Below, piece by piece: positions 24,299 to 32,494 of a DNA stretch of 64,000 nt. This stretch comes from Acidaminobacter sp964416305 (GTDB lineage Bacteria > Bacillota > Clostridia > Peptostreptococcales > Acidaminobacteraceae). The stretch spans positions 1-64,000 of the forward strand of contig CAYQDM010000018.1 in NCBI GenBank assembly GCA_964416305.1, written 5' to 3'. Within the stretch, counting starts at the first letter, position 1. Every line of letters starts with the position of its first letter. A program made the position numbers and the translations under genes. The notes beneath the pieces were generated by a model. That model worked only from the letters and a program-made list of their open reading frames with translations, was not told the origin of the DNA and ran no database searches.

Positions 24299-25513
24299 TT
24301 AATTGCTTCGTTCCGTGTAATTGCTGCTTTTCATTGAATGCTGTTTTCCATTTCCCCCAAACAGCGGCATAGCCGCAATCCGGTCAAAGGCTTCCTTCGT
24401 CTTCTCAACGCTTACGGTCATAGCCAGTCTGACATATCCTTCTCCGCAGCCGCCAAAGGCATTCCCCGGAAGGACCAGCACATGCGCCTCCTCCAGAATC
24501 CGCCGCGCTGCTTCCTCAGAAGACAGCCCCGTCGCCTTGATGTTGACAAACAGGTACAGACTTCCCCGAGGCGGCAGGACCGACATGCCCGGAATTTGAC
24601 AGATCCGCTCGTAGGCATATTGGATGCGTTTTTGGTATTCCGCGATCATAGGCGGCTGTATGGAATCCCGGTGCCTGAGGGCATGCACCGCGGCGCGCTG
24701 AGACACGGACGGCGCCGTGAAGACGTTGTTCTCATTGATGTCTTTGATGGTTTGAATGATATAATCCGGCGCGATCACGTAGCCAATCCGCCAGCCCGTC
24801 ATGGCATAATCCTTGGAGAAACTGCCGATGGTTATGGTCCGTTCCCTCATGCCCTCCAGGGTCGCCATAGGGATAAACGGCGCTTCATAGCTGAACTTCG
24901 TATAGATGTCATCCGCAATAATCAGCAGATCATGCGCCTTCGCGATTTCCGAGATCGACGCCATAGTCTCGCTGCTGAAGCAGGTGCCCGTCGGATTATT
25001 GGGTGTGTTAATGACAATGGCCTTCGTTCGGTTGCTAATGAGCGCCCGCAGTCTGTCCGGATCTACCTGGAAGTTCTCGCTTTCATAGGTTTCCAGCACC
25101 ACCGGCTTCCCTCGCGTCAGGCGAATTTGCTGTGGATATGGCGTAAAATACGGTTCGTGGATAATGACTTCATCCCCGTCATCCAGGATGGCCTCCAGCG
25201 CCAGCCACATGGCATGGCAGCCGCTGGTGGTAATCATGCACTCTTCTATTTTAACTGGGAACTGATATTCCTCTGTGAAATAACTGCAGATCTCTCGTCT
25301 GAGTTCGTTGTCACCAAAGAAGTCTGTATAGTGGGTATGTCCGTTCACGGCATCTTCAAAGGCTGCTTTGATGACGCGTTCATCCGTCGTGATGTCCGGA
25401 TCCCCGAGGCTGAAATTGATGATGTCGTCATATTCTGCCAAAAGACTGCTGCTTTCTCCCATTGCCGTAGCAATGCTGTTCCAGTACCTCTTTGAAATAA
25501 ATCGATGCTTCAA
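24299..25513 (-). CDS. Pyridoxal-phosphate aminotransferase, IclR-linked
   Basis: A 404-residue class I aminotransferase with GDPDITTDE, NTPNNPTGTCF, ADDIYTKF and the catalytic lysine in GSFSKDYAMTGWRIGY. It is of the aspartate/aromatic type, with the substrate unassigned. The start is TTG with GGGGGG 6 bases upstream. A palindrome TGAAACGTTGTTTCA lies 17 bases before the start; a near-identical one precedes the YjiH transporter, so both are probably controlled by the IclR regulator at 27278-28057. This suggests that uptake and transamination of one substrate are co-regulated. The gene also carries a GCCGATGGTT copy (24824-24833). Confidence 0.85.
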   Translation of the reverse strand: MKHRFISKRYWNSIATAMGESSSLLAEYDDIINFSLGDPDITTDERVIKAAFEDAVNGHTHYTDFFGDNELRREICSYFTEEYQFPVKIEECMITTSGCHAMWLALEAILDDGDEVIIHEPYFTPYPQQIRLTRGKPVVLETYESENFQVDPDRLRALISNRTKAIVINTPNNPTGTCFSSETMASISEIAKAHDLLIIADDIYTKFSYEAPFIPMATLEGMRERTITIGSFSKDYAMTGWRIGYVIAPDYIIQTIKDINENNVFTAPSVSQRAAVHALRHRDSIQPPMIAEYQKRIQYAYERICQIPGMSVLPPRGSLYLFVNIKATGLSSEEAARRILEEAHVLVLPGNAFGGCGEGYVRLAMTVSVEKTKEAFDRIAAMPLFGGNGKQHSMKSSNYTERSN

Positions 25514-25529
25514 ATCAAGCCCCCCATTC

Positions 25530-25544
25530 TGAAACGTTGTTTCA
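25530..25544. promoter_or_regulatory. IclR-type operator, aminotransferase gene
   Basis: TGAAACGTTGTTTCA, near-perfect palindrome; see the twin at 27053-27067. Confidence 0.6.
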
Positions 25545-25649
25545 ATGACGTGTTGTTAAAAAATCAGGTGTTGCCACCTGATTTAATATTTTCGTTGTGT
25601 TGTACGGCGGCTCTGATGCTGAAGCTAAAGCATCTGACCAGCGCTGTAC

Positions 25650-27032
25650 CTAGTAGACGAGGTTGGCTATGAGGACGACTATCGGCAGAGTAATCAGGGT
25701 TCTCTCGAGGAAGATGATCGCGAGTTCCCTAAAGGAAATTGGTATGTCCGAGCGCAGGATGACCGCGCCGGTCTCTGTCATATAGATCAGCTGAGTGAAG
25801 GAGACGGCGCCTATGATGAAGCGCGTCATTTCAAACTCCAGATTGGCAACGAGGATGGAAGGCAGGAACATGTCCGCAAAGCCGACCACCAGCGCCGGTG
25901 CTGCCTCAACCGCGCCCGGCACGTTGAGGGCCTGCAAGATGAGGATGAACGGATAGGATGCCCAGGTAAAGATTGGGGTGTACTCCGTCACGATCAGCGC
26001 TATGGTGCCCCAGGCCATAACCAGCGGCATCAGGCCCACGTAAACGTCAACCACAGTCCGGATGCCGTCCGCGGCGAGATAGTGCGGCGCTCTGGCTTCC
26101 TTGGCACGCATGACGCCGCGCTCGACAGCGTATTGGTGCAGGGTTCTGCCCTCAGGCACTTCTTCCTGGATTCTGCTTGTTGAAGTCGGATGATAGTCGG
26201 ATTTTTTAGAGCGAAGCGGATAGATTCTGGGAAGAATCAGGGCTGCAGCCAGGGAGGCAATGGAAATGGCACCGTAGAACTGCAGGAATACGTGAGAAAT
26301 CTTGAGGAAGCCCGCGACTACTACTGCAAACGGCAGGGATACAAGCGAGAAGCAGACCGCAATGATGGACGCTTCCTTGGTGGTGTAGTAGCCTGCTTGA
26401 TATTGTTTATTGGTGATGACGACGCCTACGGGACCGCTGCCAATCCAGGAAGCGACTGCGTCAATAGCCGAACGGCCAGGGACCAGGAACAGAGGTCTCA
26501 TGAATTTTCTGATCAGTGTGCCAAAATAGTCCATGCTGCCAAAGTCCATCAGCAGCGGGAGAAGGAAGCCCGAGAAGAAGAACCAGGTGGCCAGGGTTGG
26601 CATCAGGTCGAAGAGAATGGTGCCACCTGTGGCTCTGGAAGTGATGGCCGCCGGGCCAATTTCAAGGTAGGTCATGAGAATGAAAATGGCGCCCAGGATC
26701 CGGGAAATGGTCCAGAAAGCAGACGGCATAAGCAGCTTTCTCCAGAATTCGTTGCCGGTGATAAAGGCTGGTTTGAGGGCGAGCGCCACGACTGTCAATA
26801 CTGCGGAAACGGCGACGACAATGGTCATGAAGCCCGGAAGCATTTCACCCCAGTTGCCTCTGAACCAGTCTGCCATGACACCGACACCAATGGTGAAGTT
26901 GTCACCGTATGGGAGTGGAATGACGAAGAGGAAGAGACCAATGATTGAAGGAATTAAGAACTTTAAGAATAAGGACGTCGAATAAAGAGCAGATGTATTG
27001 TTTGAGTTGTTTATCACTTTCTCATTTTCCAT
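25650..27032 (-). CDS. YjiH family (nucleoside-recognition domain) transporter
   Basis: A 460-residue polytopic membrane protein with about 10-11 helices. Two glycine-rich gate segments, SWIGSGPVGVVITN near the centre and FTQLIYMTETGAVILRSDIP near the C-terminus, match the YjiH/Gate family. The substrate is unknown; relatives sit with amino-acid and peptide catabolism genes. The ATG at 27032 follows AAGGAGGT. The perfect palindrome at 27053-27067 lies just upstream of the ribosome site, so an IclR repressor could block initiation. It is followed by the aminotransferase 136 bases later. Confidence 0.8.
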   Translation of the reverse strand: MENEKVINNSNNTSALYSTSLFLKFLIPSIIGLFLFVIPLPYGDNFTIGVGVMADWFRGNWGEMLPGFMTIVVAVSAVLTVVALALKPAFITGNEFWRKLLMPSAFWTISRILGAIFILMTYLEIGPAAITSRATGGTILFDLMPTLATWFFFSGFLLPLLMDFGSMDYFGTLIRKFMRPLFLVPGRSAIDAVASWIGSGPVGVVITNKQYQAGYYTTKEASIIAVCFSLVSLPFAVVVAGFLKISHVFLQFYGAISIASLAAALILPRIYPLRSKKSDYHPTSTSRIQEEVPEGRTLHQYAVERGVMRAKEARAPHYLAADGIRTVVDVYVGLMPLVMAWGTIALIVTEYTPIFTWASYPFILILQALNVPGAVEAAPALVVGFADMFLPSILVANLEFEMTRFIIGAVSFTQLIYMTETGAVILRSDIPISFRELAIIFLERTLITLPIVVLIANLVY

Positions 27033-27052
27033 TATGTAACCTCCTTGTATTT

Positions 27053-27067
27053 TGAAACGTCGTTTCA
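27053..27067. promoter_or_regulatory. IclR-type operator, YjiH gene
   Basis: TGAAACGTCGTTTCA is a perfect 7-1-7 palindrome. It differs by one base from the site at 25530-25544. Confidence 0.65.
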
Positions 27068-27166
27068 TCTTGAAGATACCATTAAACGCATTAATAGTAA
27101 AGTGTTTTTATAAAATCATGTGCTTATTTTTGCATAGCCATGGTCCCCTTCCACGACTATGTATTA

Positions 27167-27205
27167 TTGCTGATGGTTGTGCGTGCCATGGAACCATCGG
27201 CAAAA
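27167..27205 (-). terminator. Gene-end hairpin with AACCATCGGC
   Basis: TTGCTGATGGTT pairs with AACCATCGGCAA. The right arm is an exact motif copy (27192-27201); the left has one change (GCTGATGGTT). It lies about 70 bases past the IclR stop codon. Confidence 0.55.
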
Positions 27206-27277
27206 GCGCTTTCCTAACAAAAAAAGTCCACTTGCGTTTGGGCGCAAAAGGACTTGTGCTGGCTGGGGGTTCGATTG

Positions 27278-28057
27278 CTATTCCAGGTACTTCGTCATCT
27301 CCGTCAACACCTTGGCGGCACTGCTGATCTTGGACTTCATGCTCTCCATTCCCTTGTACTTCAGTCTGCTGTAAGGGCCAGAGATGCTGATCGCAGCGAT
27401 GATATCATCCTTGCCATTAAAGATGGGGGCCGCGATGCAGGCGAGCCCATACTCGTACTCTTCAAGATCGTAGGCGATGTTTTCTTTCAAAATGCCTTCG
27501 CGAAGGGCGAGGAATTCAGTCAGCGTCTTCTTGGTGTGGATGGTCTCTATGGTCGCGTTGAGGCTTGCAAAGTAGGCTTCCAGCTGAGGGTCCGTCATTT
27601 GGGCCAGATAGAGTTTGCCCATTGAGGAGCAGTACAGCGGCGCGATGGGCACGAGCTTCGACACCAGAGTCGACGACTCCCCCTCAAAACCGAGCACAGT
27701 GAGGATGTTGTCCCCATACTTGATTCCGAGGTTCACCGATTCACCAATCTCAGCGGACAACTTCGACAGCACCGGCGATGCAATCTGGCTCAGATCAAAG
27801 TTCTTGCGGGCTTTGTTGCCGAGCTGGACCAGCAACCGACCCAGTGAATACTTTTCGTCGTCGTTCTTTTCCACCGCGTCCACCTGGTGCAGCGTGCTCA
27901 ATATCCTGAAAACGTTTGCTTTGGGAAGCGCCAGATCACGTGAGATTTGGGAGATCCCGACGTGTTTTTCGTGCTCGTAGATGTATTTTAGGATGTCGAA
28001 TGCGCGTTCAATCATGATGATACTGTTGCTGCTGTTGCTGTTATTGCCGTTGTCCAT
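27278..28057 (-). CDS. IclR family transcriptional regulator
   Basis: A 259-residue regulator: an Asn/Ser-rich N-terminus, a winged helix (ERAFDILKYI ... GISQISRDLALPKANVFRILSTL) and an IclR effector domain with YCSSMGKLYLA and GLACIAAPIF. GGGAGG precedes the ATG. The adjacent YjiH transporter and aminotransferase both carry the TGAAACG-x-CGTTTCA palindrome, which is the likely target. The effector is probably the transported amino acid or its keto acid; this is inference. Confidence 0.92.
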   Translation of the reverse strand: MDNGNNSNSSNSIIMIERAFDILKYIYEHEKHVGISQISRDLALPKANVFRILSTLHQVDAVEKNDDEKYSLGRLLVQLGNKARKNFDLSQIASPVLSKLSAEIGESVNLGIKYGDNILTVLGFEGESSTLVSKLVPIAPLYCSSMGKLYLAQMTDPQLEAYFASLNATIETIHTKKTLTEFLALREGILKENIAYDLEEYEYGLACIAAPIFNGKDDIIAAISISGPYSRLKYKGMESMKSKISSAAKVLTEMTKYLE

Positions 28058-28140
28058 GACGACCTCCCGATGGAAGTGATATGATGTTTCGGTTTATTAT
28101 ACCGCAGTTGGGGATGGAGGGCAATGAAAGGTGGCAGGGT

Positions 28141-28255
28141 TGGGGACGCGGACAGGTTTTGATTTGGTGACGCGGACAACTTCTGAGTTGGGGACTGACA
28201 CCAAACTCAAAACGGTGCCAGAGCTTTGTAATATTTCTGTAATATTGTCTTCTCC
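28141..28255. repeat. Family II intergenic repeat, long copy A
   Basis: Holds GGTGACGCGGACA, GGGGACTGACACC, GGTGCCAGAGCTT and GTAATATTTCTGTAA in that order. Over about 80 bases from 28168 it matches 38421-38500 with four or five differences. Intergenic, no ORF. Confidence 0.8.
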
Positions 28256-28264
28256 AAAATAAAA

Positions 28265-28301
28265 AAGCCAAGACTATCATTCTATCTGATGGTCTTGGCT
28301 T
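28265..28301 (-). terminator. CCAAGAC-type gene-end hairpin
   Basis: AAGCCAAGAC pairs with GTCTTGGCTT. It lies 5 bases past the racemase stop, and on the minus strand the T-run is TTTTTTA. It is one of five related hairpins in the window; here the motif has decayed to TCTGATGGTC. Confidence 0.75.
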
Positions 28302-28305
28302 CCAT

Positions 28306-29409
28306 TCACTTCAACTTTACTTTCGTCACATACTCCGACGTCATTGCACTCAGCACCGCAGTATAGTGCATATCGAAAGAAAGGACGTCCCCCACCACCA
28401 GCGGTCTAAGGCAATCCTGCACATCCACAATCAAATGGTCACTGCTCCCGCCCAAAACAATGACTCCAGGGTCGAGGGGCTTCAGCGTATCCAGAATCAC
28501 ATCCTGCTTTCCAATGCCCAAAATAGCTCGTCTTCGAATCCCCCGGTCCACAAACACCGGCTTCTTCCCAAACGCATCCAGCCCAATTTCCCCGTAAGGC
28601 ACAGACAATTTTTCCTGAAGTTCAATAATTTCCGCGTGCAGCTGAAAAACATCAGAATACGTCCCCTCAATCCGCCCGCCATAGGCAAATTCCGTCCCAA
28701 AGAGGATCGCCTCTCCAAACCGCAGCTGGTTGATGCGCTCCGGCAGCGCGCCCCGTTCCAGCATGCAAACACTGCTGGAGTTTCCACCAGAGACGATCCC
28801 CAGGCGGATCCCCCACGATGCTTCAACCTCATTCACCACACCCTCTAAACGCGCCATGTTCTCCGGTCCCGGCAGCACCCCCCCGAAGCAGGTGAGATTG
28901 GTCCCGATCCCCATCAACTCGACACCCTCAAGGGCCAGAATCTCACCAACCGTTGAAACCGCCTGAGACGGTGGGATCCCCTCTCTCAGATCCCCAAGAT
29001 CGACCATTAGGATCACACCGTGAACCCGCCCCGCTTCAAGTGCCGCGGAAGACAGCGCCCTGATCGTCGCAAGCTCGGAATTCAGACTTAAATCTGCATA
29101 CCGCACGACATTGTGGGCTTGGGAGACCATCGGCAGACGCAGTAGGAGTTTGGGGATGTCCAGAGCGGACAGACGCTTCAAATTCTCAAGTCTGGAATCC
29201 GCCAGCCAGGCCGCGCCGCCCCGCACACTGGCCGCCGCGATCTCCGGATCCCCGCAGTAACACTTCGTAACCGCCGCCGCCCGCACGCCATGACGCGCGC
29301 ATAGGTCCACCACTGTACGGGTGTTATGCTCAAGTTTGGCAAGGTCAATGGTCATAGCCGGGAAATTAAATGCGCTCCTATCCAAATTCAATTTCAACAT
29401 CATGCTCAT
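28306..29409 (-). CDS. Ornithine/alanine racemase family PLP enzyme
   Basis: A 367-residue enzyme of the alanine racemase N-terminal (TIM-barrel) fold, with the PLP lysine in VRAAAVTKCYCGDPEI and the barrel signatures DLGDLREG and RFGEAILFG. The layout matches the Orr/YhfX-like group, which includes ornithine racemase of Stickland fermenters. The substrate is not proven. It is 100 bases downstream of the NhaC gene on the same strand. It contains a motif copy read as Leu-Pro-Met-Val (29125-29134). Confidence 0.82.
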   Translation of the reverse strand: MSMMLKLNLDRSAFNFPAMTIDLAKLEHNTRTVVDLCARHGVRAAAVTKCYCGDPEIAAASVRGGAAWLADSRLENLKRLSALDIPKLLLRLPMVSQAHNVVRYADLSLNSELATIRALSSAALEAGRVHGVILMVDLGDLREGIPPSQAVSTVGEILALEGVELMGIGTNLTCFGGVLPGPENMARLEGVVNEVEASWGIRLGIVSGGNSSSVCMLERGALPERINQLRFGEAILFGTEFAYGGRIEGTYSDVFQLHAEIIELQEKLSVPYGEIGLDAFGKKPVFVDRGIRRRAILGIGKQDVILDTLKPLDPGVIVLGGSSDHLIVDVQDCLRPLVVGDVLSFDMHYTAVLSAMTSEYVTKVKLK

Positions 29410-29431
29410 AATCCCATCCCTCTACAAGTAA

Positions 29432-29475
29432 AAAGCGCCACGGTGCAGCCGCTTAAGTGCCGCCCGTGACGCTTT
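29432..29475 (-). terminator. Terminator of the NhaC gene
   Basis: AAAGCG and CACGG pair with CCGTG and CGCTTT around single mismatches, followed by TTTTTAC on the minus strand. Confidence 0.65.
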
Positions 29476-29509
29476 GTGCTGTCTACGCTTTTCCCCGACT
29501 AAAGAAGCG

Positions 29510-30991
29510 TTAAGCCCGCTTCTCCATCTTCGTTACCTCAGCCGCCCCCGCCTTGCGAAGCCTGACCTTCGGCTCGGATGGCAAGCTGAAGAGCGGAATG
29601 AACCGATCCAGGCCGGTCAGTGTCAACACCAGCATTGAGCCCACGGCGATCATTGCCATAAAGTTGTACTTGATGATCCCAAGAGCGGTAAATTCGAACA
29701 GCGGATACACCGCCGCCGCAATCGCCACATAAAAGCCCATGTAGCAGTGCCACGGAATCAGCTGAGACCCGAAGACCCCCATGGCATCCCCGAACGCCGA
29801 GTTGCGCAGCCTGAGCCGGTACATGTCCTCATCGCTGGCTTCCACATTCTCATCCGTTATCGTTTTAATGATTGGGCCGATGGTCACAATCTGCGCCATC
29901 TCATCCGCCAGGGCCGCGTTGCCGAGCAAGCTGAGCAGCGCGTTGGAGAACATCAGCTGCCTTACGTTGCGCACGGATCTTACAATGAACCGGGCCACAG
30001 GCTCAAAGGCATCCATAATGCTCATGATCCCTCCAAACGCCCCAATCCACATCATCATGACAATCGACCAGCTCCCAGCGCTTTCAAATCCACCCTGCAC
30101 CAAATCAAGGAATTCGCCTACGGACCCAATCGTCCCCGCGATCAGGCCAACCACCAGGGAACTGATGATGCCGGAGCCCAGGCAAATGAACGTTGGAAAC
30201 CCTTTGATTGCCAGCGCTAAAACAATCAGCAGCGGTGTGATCACATAAAACGGCACCCCCGTTTTAACCTGCTCCAGCAAAATGACTGCCGATGGTCTCT
30301 GCTCCGTCAGCGCCTCCCAAGCCTCCTGCGGGATGGCATTAATCGCCTCGCCTGCATTGCCGGTCACCGTCGGAAGTCCCATGCCCACGCTGACCATGAA
30401 AATGACAGCTGCAGTAGCCACCACGCAAAGGAGTGACCAAACGCCTTGATGCTTAACCCTATGTACGACTTCAACCTTCTGAAGTCCCGAACTGACTACA
30501 GTTGTATCTGAAATAAGCCCAATATTGTCCCCAAAGCACGCGCCGCCTGCGATTGCCGCTGTTGTCAAGAGCACATCACCGCCGACAATGTGATTGAGCC
30601 AGAGGAAAATTGGCGCGCAGGCCGCAAAGGTCCCCCATGAGGTTCCCGTTGCCACAGACAGGACGCAGGTGACCAGAAAGCCAACCAGCGCGACGGTTTT
30701 AGCTGTGACGCCCGCGCCAAGCGACAGGTTGATGACAGCCGCGCCGACACCTGTTGCCATAAAGGATTCCGCCACCGCATAGGCCAGCATCAGAATAAAA
30801 AAGACAATGATCATTTCTTTTACACTGTCGATCGCTTTGTTCATCACATCGGTAAACTTCATTTTGAGCGTGAGCATGGCGATAATCGCCGCGTACATAG
30901 TCGCAATAGGTGCCGCCATCAAAACGTTCATGCCGTTGATCATAAGTCCGGTCAGGAGAATAATGGGTGAAAGCTTGAGTAGTGCAATCAT
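29510..30991 (-). CDS. NhaC-type Na+/H+ antiporter family protein
   Basis: A 493-residue membrane protein with about 12 helices and conserved blocks FGDNIGLISDTTVVSSGLQKV and FGSQLIPWHCYMGF, of the NhaC superfamily. Members exchange Na+ for H+ or for amino-acid-type substrates. I set the start at 30991 because GGAGGG lies 6 bases before that ATG. The frame continues upstream into three copies of RHPVCI, which are only a translated 18-base tandem repeat. Two GCCGATGGTC copies lie in this gene (29876 and 30288). It pairs with the racemase, so amino-acid exchange is plausible. Confidence 0.85.
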   Translation of the reverse strand: MIALLKLSPIILLTGLMINGMNVLMAAPIATMYAAIIAMLTLKMKFTDVMNKAIDSVKEMIIVFFILMLAYAVAESFMATGVGAAVINLSLGAGVTAKTVALVGFLVTCVLSVATGTSWGTFAACAPIFLWLNHIVGGDVLLTTAAIAGGACFGDNIGLISDTTVVSSGLQKVEVVHRVKHQGVWSLLCVVATAAVIFMVSVGMGLPTVTGNAGEAINAIPQEAWEALTEQRPSAVILLEQVKTGVPFYVITPLLIVLALAIKGFPTFICLGSGIISSLVVGLIAGTIGSVGEFLDLVQGGFESAGSWSIVMMMWIGAFGGIMSIMDAFEPVARFIVRSVRNVRQLMFSNALLSLLGNAALADEMAQIVTIGPIIKTITDENVEASDEDMYRLRLRNSAFGDAMGVFGSQLIPWHCYMGFYVAIAAAVYPLFEFTALGIIKYNFMAMIAVGSMLVLTLTGLDRFIPLFSLPSEPKVRLRKAGAAEVTKMEKRA

Positions 30992-31051
30992 GGGTTTCCC
31001 TCCTCTTATGGGTGATGCGGGTTGAGATGCGTGGCAATTGTGTGTCGTTGG

Positions 31052-31117
31052 GATACAAACTGGGTGTCTGATACAAACTGGGTGTCTGATACAAACTGGG
31101 TGTCTGACACCCAGTTT
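31052..31117. repeat. Tandem 18-base repeat with 25-base palindrome
   Basis: GATACAAACTGGGTGTCT occurs three times head to tail. The last unit runs into the perfect palindrome AAACTGGGTGT-CTG-ACACCCAGTTT (31093-31117). Confidence 0.85.
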
Positions 31118-31213
31118 CAAAATACCTCAAAATAAATATCATTAAATGACATTATTTCTATTATATGTATATTTGCGGCTGCAAAGCGCTCAAATCTTGA
31201 AACCGGGTGTCAT

Positions 31214-31240
31214 GAAATCGGGTGTCAGACACCCAATTTC
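31214..31240. repeat. Family II palindrome GGGTGTCAGACACCC
   Basis: GAAATCGGGTGTC and GACACCCAATTTC flank one base, a 27-base palindrome with one mismatch. Confidence 0.8.
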
Positions 31241-31308
31241 TATACGTGGAAGGCGGGGTCTCCAGGTGCATGACGCCGACACCGCCTTCCTTACTTATTA
31301 TTCCATGG

Positions 31309-32451
31309 TTATCTGACCGCAACCATCGCCGCAGTCTTAAATCCCGTCCAAACTTTGACGTAGCCTCTCAAAAGCGCGTCGACCTCCGGATCCCCGGTGT
31401 CCACCAGCAGCGGCTGATGTTTCAACTCGGCCAGCTTTTCCTGAGCAGCGATCACCATGAGGTTTTCTCTCCCAACACCTCTTAAAACCTCCGGGCTGAG
31501 CTGCTGGTTTCCGCGGCCTAGAAGAAAGCCTTGTCCGCCGGTGGGGGTGACGATGAGCCGGCAGGGATACTTTGCCTGAACGGCCAAAAGATCCTTTTCT
31601 GAAGCATCCTGGCAGATAATTTTACCGTCCAGCACCACATCCACGCCCAGCAAGGTATGGGGCTGCCCCAGCACATCCAGCACCGCCCTGGTCGTCGTGC
31701 CTGGTCCAACAAAATAGGCGGTTCCGGCCTCCATTTGCGCCACCATCTCCAGGGCAATTTCCCTGTGGGCATTGGCTTCACTTTGAGGGGAAGGGGCTTT
31801 TTTGTTCTGCATCCGTCCCCGATCACTCGGCACCACAAGGTATCCGTATAACTTTGTCATGACACGACCACTGCGGTAATCCTCTTCTGAGATATCCATC
31901 ACCTCAGCCTCGCGCCATTTGCAGCTGGCACCTTCGCGGCTCAAAGCGCTGCCCGCCAGCTCACCGGCCCTTTCAGGGTGTGTCGCGAACACCGGCGAGT
32001 GAATTTTGACGCCTGCCGGTATTCCCACCACCGGGACGCCAGCTTCAAAAATGCCCGCTTCCACCAAATTACGGGCGGTACCATCACCGCCGGCGAACAA
32101 AATGAGCTCGCTGCCTTGAGCCACAACTGATTTCGCAAGCGCGACAGTATCTGCCTGCGAGGTGACCGCCCCCGACGTCTCGTGCACCACCTGAACTTTA
32201 AACCCGAGCTCCCGCGCGACCCGTTCCCCGAGTTCTCCGGCGCCCGTCAGTAAAACCATCTCCTCCCGAAACCTCAAAAGAGAATTCAGGGCACGCGCGG
32301 CCTTGGCCGGCGCCATCGGCTGAGCACCCAGGCGAAGGGCCTCCTCCAGAACGCCGTCCGTTCCTTTGAGGCCCACACGGCCACCCATGCCGGCGATGGG
32401 GTTGATGATGAAACCTAATTTTCGAAGGTTCTGTGCCAGCTCTAATTCCAT
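31309..32451 (-). CDS. ATP-NAD kinase family protein (AcoX-like)
   Basis: About 380 residues with INPIAGMGGRVGLKGTDG at the N-terminus and the nucleotide-binding LFAGGDGTARN near residue 120, the marks of the COG3199-type polyphosphate/ATP-NAD kinases. Family members would make NADP from NAD. The start is uncertain: GTG (32463), TTG (32457) and ATG (32451) all follow GGGAGG closely. It starts 31-43 bases after gcvPB and is the last gene of the sigma-54 operon, where it may supply NADP for the dehydrogenase steps. That link is inference. Confidence 0.78.
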   Translation of the reverse strand: MELELAQNLRKLGFIINPIAGMGGRVGLKGTDGVLEEALRLGAQPMAPAKAARALNSLLRFREEMVLLTGAGELGERVARELGFKVQVVHETSGAVTSQADTVALAKSVVAQGSELILFAGGDGTARNLVEAGIFEAGVPVVGIPAGVKIHSPVFATHPERAGELAGSALSREGASCKWREAEVMDISEEDYRSGRVMTKLYGYLVVPSDRGRMQNKKAPSPQSEANAHREIALEMVAQMEAGTAYFVGPGTTTRAVLDVLGQPHTLLGVDVVLDGKIICQDASEKDLLAVQAKYPCRLIVTPTGGQGFLLGRGNQQLSPEVLRGVGRENLMVIAAQEKLAELKHQPLLVDTGDPEVDALLRGYVKVWTGFKTAAMVAVR

Positions 32452-32494
32452 CTCCAACCACACCTCCCAGGCAAACTATGACTTCTTAGGACTT

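Larger units (their letters stand above)
30992..31308. other. 317-base intergenic region with family II palindromes
   Basis: It holds the NhaC ribosome site, an 18-base unit repeated three times (31052-31105), two large palindromes (31093-31117, 31214-31240), and an inverted repeat GGAAGGCGG ... CCGCCTTCC (31248-31289) that may end the NAD kinase transcript. Confidence 0.7.

Noticed and set aside
24338..25495. Long open frame (385 codons) on the plus strand opposite the aminotransferase
   Set aside because: It mirrors a well-supported aminotransferase on the other strand, has no ribosome site and shows no recognisable domain. GC-rich codon bias makes such shadows.
31052..31117. CRISPR array
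   Set aside because: The 18-base units are head to tail without spacers and there are no cas genes.
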